From Diplodia intermedia (lineage: Eukaryota; Ascomycota; Dothideomycetes; Botryosphaeriales; Botryosphaeriaceae), in NCBI GenBank assembly GCA_021495925.1, contig JAKEKT010000013.1, positions 248,001 to 312,000 on the forward strand: a stretch of 64,000 bases of DNA. The letters run 5' to 3'. Position numbers and translations under genes: made by a program. Shown piece after piece: positions 58,403 through 64,000 of this stretch (its first letter is position 1; every line of letters starts with the position of its first letter). Under the pieces are notes generated by a model. That model searched no databases and was not told the DNA's origin. It saw only the letters and a list, made by a program, of their open reading frames with translations.

Positions 58403-61400
58403 TCGCTGAGACACATTCATGTCTACGGAGCTTGTGGACGCGGGCGCCAGCGGATGTGGAGGACGGATATTTATCCGGTCTGGCTCCTCCCCCGTTCCGC
58501 TCGCAACTGACCTTAGTAATGTCCAATATGGAAGAGCAGATCGCCAGTCTTTGGATCGCATGGTACGTATTGCATGATACAAGGGTCGAGAAGCAGGCGT
58601 GAATGAGAGGGAGTGGCTTCTGGTGGAGCAAAATTGGAGAGCTGGGTGGTGAAAGGGAGACTGACGGTGGAGGTGGCGGCGGCTGTGATCACCGCTCTTT
58701 CTTCTTTTTTTTTTTGGATGGCATTGCGCCGATGGAGAGACGTTTTCGGCCTTTCCCTTTTTTGGTAGTGTCTGTCCGATGATCTACGGCTCGGAAGCCC
58801 CGCTGTTCGTTCGTCTATCTGGTGACGAAAGTGCCCGGGCCACTATAATAGTCGTACGTTAACGTCCCCGTCTACCGAAATAGGTCGGAGGCTGCCTCGC
58901 CCGAATTCCGACACTTGCTGCGTGTTTTCCGGGCTCCGCTTCCGCGTTCCAGTCCCTACTGCCACGGCAGATGGAAAAAGACATTACCCACCCGCATCTT
59001 CCTTGCTCAGATGCAGCATTGGAATATAGGTAGGCATTTGAGTAAGAGATCCGGACGAAACGGTAAGATTAAATTCGCGCATTCAAGTTTGGATCTTGTA
59101 TCCAACTACTCCTCCCATGTAGTAGTGCTATGTGAGGAAGATGCGGGTAGGCAATTTCTTTTGTCACCCACCGCCCGGACCTTCTCGTGTACCCCATGGG
59201 GCTTACTCCTGCGTTCTGACTTTTGCTCTGCCGCGCGATAAAGCTGATTGACAGCGGCAAAGCTGCATAACGCTAGGTTAGCCTCCGTTGGGAGCCCACC
59301 GGGCCTTCGTATCCGAGTCACGGCGCGGGCAAAGCAGCAATCAGGATCGGGCTCAGCGAAACAATACGGCTGGAGGAGCAAACTTCCAGCCACAAGTGTC
59401 TTTTGCGCCGTTTGTGATAGATCATTATACGGATGGCGATGATGAGGGTCCACTCGGGGCGGCCAGCAAGGGAACCCGTCAGCTGTCAGCAGGACTGGGG
59501 GGTTTCTCGGATTCCGCAATGGCGTACCTACACCCGTTCGGTGACGAGGACGCTGCTGCTGTCACTGCTGCAATTGTTGCAGCAGCTGCTTCGTGTCTGA
59601 AGCAGTACCTGTCCCTCAATCGATTGGTTAACCCCGGATGTCGCACGGCATGTCGTCCGTCTGCTTCCTTCTCAAGGTCTTCACTCACTCCGCCCCTGCC
59701 GCCTTCAGTTCTGATCACGCCACAAAAAGTTGTCACCGTGATGCCCGTATTCCATCGGATTCCGCAATCGCATCATGGGTGGAGGAGTCGATGATCGCGC
59801 GATGTAAGTGGTTTACGTACTTGAAGTTGTGATAGAACTTAGTCGATGTTTCACCCAGCACGGCGGAGCAAGCTCCGCAACCGTCCGTCTCCCATACTAC
59901 TGTTGTCGGAGCTGTTCCCTTGCCATGCAAGCAACCTGGTAGTGATACGGCGTGCGCCCTGGGCAGACAAAGTCCGGTGGACAGGAGCAGAAACCAAGAA
60001 CCATCTGATAAGTGGTCGCGAACACAATGGGCCGTTGATCATGGCGTGATGTTGACCATCACCCACTTATAAAAGAGACGCTGGAAGTCGTATAGCCGAG
60101 ATGCTGACATGATTTATAGTTTGCCCTGTGGGGCTGTGAAGAAAATTACGCAAGGCTCTTGCCACGAGGGGGTGCAGATGTGGGTGTGACGTCGCGGGTG
60201 GGGCACTGTGCGGATATCTGGGGTTTGGCAACAGGCTGATGTGTGTTTTCCCCGGCCTTTGTCGTTGATCAGCGGAGGCTGTCACTGGACCCACCTGTCA
60301 AACAGGCAGTTGCATAAGCGACCAGTCTGCAGGCGCCACGTCTCGGAATATTTTCTCCCTCCGTGTACCCATGCTCACCGCCTCCGGACTTTGGGTAGGT
60401 GGCGGAAAAGACGCGCAAGTTGATTGGCCAGGTCACACGCTCCGATGTAGGAGAAGCGAGCGTTGTGCCTGATTCTACCCTAAATCCGGAATAGCACGAC
60501 GGAGATAAGAAACTGCATGAAGATGCAGTACACAAAGGGCTACTCGAGCAGCGACGCCCCTGCCATTTCCGATGTCGTGTAGTGTCGGTGGAGACTGGAG
60601 AGGGATTAGAAGCTTCTGCATAAGGCCGGCCGATCGATACTGCAACAAGAGCCGGATGCGCCGGGAGGCAGTGGGGTAGGAGAGAAAAGTGGAGTGTCTG
60701 TCTAAACTGGCCCTCAGCGCCACCGATCAGCCCTGTAGACGGCCGTGTTTTGTTTCAGTTGAAAGCTCCGCCATGACTCGCGTGAAGTGGTGGTGAGGAA
60801 GTGACATGGGCCTGCTCATTGGGTGTCAACAATGGGGGTGCGGCTTCCGGCGCGCATCACCCTACCCGCACGAATCGGAACAGATTCCTGAGGCAAGGGA
60901 CGCACGACACTGATACGCGAAGGGCCGGCCCGTGTACACAGTAGTGACAGCTGCACTTGACGCTGCGGCGGTTGCCGTCCATTGGCCCTGAGCGCAGTCT
61001 TGCCTTCAACTGCCGGCGCTTGCTTTTCCGACTTAGTCAACCAATACGAGCCTTGACTCGGCAACTAGATTGCCAACTTGAGCCGCCCGTAGCCTTGGCT
61101 GTATTATCAAACACCGCCTCCGACTGTCATGGAACTATGAACTAGGCAACCCATCCGCCGTACACTGCTATTACTTCGCGATAGATTCCGTGAGGACCGC
61201 AGATGATCAAATGGCATTGTAGGGCTGCTTTTGTACCCGGAGTTCGCGAAAAGTGACGATCAGCATTGGAGTGCCGTGGCCATGTCCAACCACCCACCAC
61301 GGCACAACGAGTAATGACGACCAACAGGATCCAGGCTGTAAAGTAGGGATACGGATGGACCCTGGCTGGCAATCCGAGGGAATACCCGCCGTTGCAATAC

Positions 61401-61571
61401 GACGATCGAGAGTCAACGGCGGGCATGGGACCCTGATGCTCGAGTAATGCTTCTCCGTCCACGGCATGCAGCAAGGCTTCGAGCGAGGAGTGAGCCCAAA
61501 CACTGCAAGGGAATGCAGCAGCTGCATCTATCACATAGTTTTGCATAGAGTGCGGGAGGCCGTCGGACGCG
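58403..61571. other. Gene-poor region with foldback element
   Basis: Holds foldback copy C (58969-59168) and an 11-base T run near 58705. Several open frames on both strands up to about 170 codons have no ATG-supported, protein-like content. No RNA gene seen. Confidence 0.35.
58969..59168. mobile_element. Foldback/MITE-like element, copy C (about 200 bp)
   Basis: Right end GGCAATTTCTTTTGTCACC. The left arm carries ACCCACCCGCATCTTCCT (58985 on), the complement of AGGAAGATGCGGGTAGG on the right. Inner arms are GAGTAAGAGATCCGGACG (from 59040) and the complement of AAGTTTGGATCTTGTATCC. Same size and plan as copies A and B. Confidence 0.75.
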
Positions 61572-61577
61572 TATAAA
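61572..61577 (+). promoter_or_regulatory. TATA box of the EFE-like gene
   Basis: TATAAA 59 bases before the first ATG (61631) and 128 before the second (61700). Confidence 0.45.
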
Positions 61578-61630
61578 TTCCAGCGTTGAAGTCCGGTTGA
61601 GAGCAGCAGTCTCCAATACTCACTTCTCTC

Positions 61631-63007
61631 ATGCTCAGCTCCAATCCCCAATTCTCCAGTCTCGCCGATATCTCCGCCTTGATCTACAGCCCTACAGTCA
61701 TGTCTGCCCGAACCATCATGTCACGTCCGTCCGTGGCCGCCGGCCTACTCCGAGTATCGGCCGCGCCGCCGCAGCTGCAGCAGTTCGCCCGCCGGCTGGC
61801 CACAGTTGCCGAAGCCAACGGGGCAGCCACGATGCCTCCAGGCCACAAGGCCACCGTCGGCAACCTCAAGACGTTTGAGCTGCCCGAGACGCTCACGGGC
61901 GGGGCGTCGGACCAAGCGCTGGGCCGCAGCATGATCGACGCGTGGCGGCGCGACGGCATCCTGCAGATCGCCATGGACCCCATCAACCGCAAGCTGGCCG
62001 ACGCCGCCTTCATCTGCAGCAACAAGTTCTTCAACCTGCCGTACAAGACCAAGGCGGCGTGCGTCGACGACCAGTCGTTCGCCGGCTACATCGCGTCGGG
62101 CGAGGAGCTCACCGACAACATCGCCGACTACTCGGAGATCTTCACCGTCACCAAGGACCTGCCGGCGACGGACGCGCGCGTGCAGCAGAAGTGGCCGTGC
62201 CACGGGCCGTGCCCGTGGCCGTTCAAGCAGATGCGCACCGTCATGGACGCGTACATGCAGTACCTGGGCGACAGCGGCGAGAAGATGCTGCAGCTGATCG
62301 CGTGGGGGCTGGGGCTCAAGGACGGCAACGCGCTGACCAAGTACACGCAGGACGGCTGGCACCACATGCGCGTGCTGCGCTTCCCCGAGCGCAACAACGT
62401 CAACGGCAAGGGCAAGGACGGCCGCGGCATCGGCTCGCACACCGACTACGGCCTGCTCGTCATCGCGGCCCAGGACGACGTCGGCGGCCTCTTCATCCGC
62501 CCGCCGTACGAGGGCGAGGAGGTGGCCAACTGGCGCAAGAGCGCCGCCGGCATGGCCGAGGAGGACGACAAGTGGGTCTACGTCCCGCCCGTGCCCGACG
62601 TCTTCACCGTCTTCCCCGGCGACATGATGCAGTATGTCACCAACTCGTTCCTGCCGTCGACCCCGCACAAGGTCGGCTTGAATAACCGCGAGCGCTTCGC
62701 TTTCGCCTACTTCCATGAGCCGAACTTCTCGTCCGTCATGAAGCCGCTGGAGGGCTTTGATGCGGGCCAGGAGCCGAGGGAGGGCATCCACTACGGCACT
62801 CACTTTACCAACATGTTCATGCGCAACTACCCCAAGCGTATTACGGCCGACCGTATTCGCAAGGAGGACCGCATGAAGTTGCTCGACTCGCCCGAGCTGC
62901 GCTGGAATGAGATTCCGGAGACGCAAAACGTCAAGGCGAAGCCTATCCCCGACGATGCCGGCCCGCTTTTTGGGAGCAAGCAGTCGCAGGCGTCGGCGCT
63001 GATGTGA
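61631..63007 (+). CDS. efe: Ethylene-forming-enzyme-like 2-oxoglutarate/Fe(II) oxygenase, 458 aa
   Basis: Intronless. From residue 78 (NLKTFELPETLTGG) it follows the plan of the ethylene-forming enzyme known from Pseudomonas syringae and Penicillium digitatum, which converts 2-oxoglutarate to ethylene and CO2 and, in a side reaction, hydroxylates L-arginine. Iron ligands: His270, Asp272 (GSHTDYG), His346 (STPHKV). The 2-oxoglutarate Arg is Arg355 (NRERF). Residues matching the arginine pocket of the bacterial enzyme are also present: Glu159 and Thr161 (SGEELT), Arg247 (HHMRVLRF), Tyr273, Arg398 and Tyr400 (FMRNY). Relative to the bacterial enzyme as I recall it, there is a five-residue glycine/lysine-rich insertion before the HTD motif and a longer C-terminus. 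Residues 24-62 (from MSARTIM) are Arg/Ala/Ser-rich without acidic residues and look like a mitochondrial presequence. The start may be 61631 or 61700. Confidence 0.88.
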   Translation: MLSSNPQFSSLADISALIYSPTVMSARTIMSRPSVAAGLLRVSAAPPQLQQFARRLATVAEANGAATMPPGHKATVGNLKTFELPETLTGGASDQALGRSMIDAWRRDGILQIAMDPINRKLADAAFICSNKFFNLPYKTKAACVDDQSFAGYIASGEELTDNIADYSEIFTVTKDLPATDARVQQKWPCHGPCPWPFKQMRTVMDAYMQYLGDSGEKMLQLIAWGLGLKDGNALTKYTQDGWHHMRVLRFPERNNVNGKGKDGRGIGSHTDYGLLVIAAQDDVGGLFIRPPYEGEEVANWRKSAAGMAEEDDKWVYVPPVPDVFTVFPGDMMQYVTNSFLPSTPHKVGLNNRERFAFAYFHEPNFSSVMKPLEGFDAGQEPREGIHYGTHFTNMFMRNYPKRITADRIRKEDRMKLLDSPELRWNEIPETQNVKAKPIPDDAGPLFGSKQSQASALM

Positions 63008-64000
63008 GGAGTGGGATGGAATGACAACGGTTGACCGTTGTGACAAGACTGCTCGGCTTTCCGTTGATGTCATGTGTCGCTTGGTGTCACTCTTTTGCAC
63101 GCTATAGTTTCCAATTGATTCGTTCATTCCTACAAAACATGCGATAACCCACGTGCATCTGTATCAAGGCAGCTTCAGCTATCGCAGGTATAGTTGGCTA
63201 GCCGGCGATTGTCCGTTTCCCAAATACTTGGAGTTCCTTCCGCACAGATGGCCCCACTCGCACTGCCTCCGTTGCCGCATGACTCCTCTAGAAGCTCGAA
63301 GCGATGCTGCAGTACCATCACAACAACCACACCCTCCCCACCCCCCTCTCATCCATGCCATTCTCCACCCTCCTCCCATTCAACCTCCCATACCACAACC
63401 TCAACCCCACCACCACCACCACCACGGCCGCCGCAAAACTACACGCGGCACAAACAAAACCCCCCGTCGGATACCCCCTCTCCGCCCTCACCCGTCGAAG
63501 TCCACCGCGCAACTATCCGACTCACCCCCGCAACCGAATCATTCAACGCCGTCTTGACCCCCATCGTCACCACCGACGACACATTGCACGTGACCCACGC
63601 GCTCAGGGGACCACTCGACGGGGAATGCGCCGCCGCCCGCACGCACAGTACAACACCAAGCAGGCATACTGGGCGGGCGGCAGCTATTTTTCGCGTGTCC
63701 GAGGCTGAATATGGGAACTGGTCATCGCTGTCCGGGCACAGATCACCTGATCGATCAAGTCTACCGTCTTCGAGCCCTGGCACGAGATGGAGCACGGCCC
63801 TTTTTCGCTCAGTTTTGACTCGAGCAAATAAAAATTTAGGCGGCACACTATTCTCTTCGACTCTCAGCCACGCATCCACTTCGAGACCTTCTTCTCCCTA
63901 TGTCATTTGCTATAGCCTTTACCACTTTATGCTACCCCTATCCTCGTCCGGCTATGCAACTCTGGTCTTATTCCACCCTCCACCCCGGAATCACGACAAT
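63008..64000. other. Right-edge region
   Basis: 3' flank of the EFE-like gene, then a C- and A-rich stretch (63300-63480). A plus-strand frame open from about 63465 to the window end contains VEVHRATIRLTPATESFNAV, which is protein-like, but it has no clear start and matches nothing I know. It could be part of a gene continuing to the right. Confidence 0.3.

Noticed and set aside
61745..63127. Long minus-strand open frame across the EFE-like gene
   Set aside because: It is the antisense of a GC3-rich coding sequence; composition (LLA, RRR, VVL repeats) is not protein-like.
1..64000. CRISPR array or bacterial operon features
   Set aside because: Spliced fungal genes throughout; the tandem repeats found lack unique spacers of constant size between identical repeats.

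Overview
The window is nuclear DNA of a filamentous ascomycete (Pezizomycotina). Introns are short (43-69 bp) GT-AG introns with TAAC/TGAC-like branch points, and the gene families are ones typical of these fungi: a NACHT/zinc-finger/ankyrin NLR-like protein, a HET-domain protein, a UstYa-like protein, a DUF6606/DUF3638/DUF3645 giant, a fungal D-aminopeptidase-like serine hydrolase and small secreted cysteine-rich proteins. I assign no genus.

Layout. 1-3.6 kb: 5' part of a minus-strand NLR-like gene with an internal frameshift. 3.8-4.0 kb: three 75-bp tandem repeats. 4.2-7.4 kb: an 11-exon SNF2/RING helicase. 7.7-10.9 kb: a GC-rich, multiply frameshifted ankyrin pseudogene. 12.2-12.8 kb: a small orphan gene. 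13.6-23.1 kb: one minus-strand gene for a 3116-residue DUF6606/DUF3638/DUF3645 protein. 24.4-25.4 kb: a UstYa-like oxidase. 26.7-30.9 kb: a 1368-residue proline-rich protein ending in a degenerate Ulp1-like fold. 31-37.6 kb: gene-poor, with a truncated AT-hook fragment next to a foldback element. 37.6-39.7 kb: a multi-pass membrane protein with a one-base frameshift. 39.8-42.2 kb: a BAH-like/Ulp1 protease. 42.7-43.9 kb: an SDR relic and a 55-bp tandem repeat. 44.1-45.6 kb: a seven-TM protein. 47.4-49.1 kb: a D-aminopeptidase-like enzyme. 50.1 kb: a ten-cysteine secreted protein. 52-53.8 kb: a HET-like protein. 54-55.4 kb: a P450 pseudogene. 57.1 kb: a four-cysteine secreted protein. 57.6-58.4 kb: another decayed gene. 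61.6-63.0 kb: an ethylene-forming-enzyme-like 2-oxoglutarate oxygenase with a mitochondrial-type presequence.

The genes do not form one pathway. The window reads as an accessory region: allorecognition-type genes (NLR, HET, ankyrin), secreted effector candidates, decayed metabolic genes (P450, SDR) and a roughly 200-bp foldback repeat present in at least three copies. The most distinctive items are the ethylene-forming-enzyme homologue, two related Ulp1-like proteins of which one has lost its catalytic residues, and the foldback family. All exon coordinates are my own readings of splice signals and frame continuity and have no transcript support.
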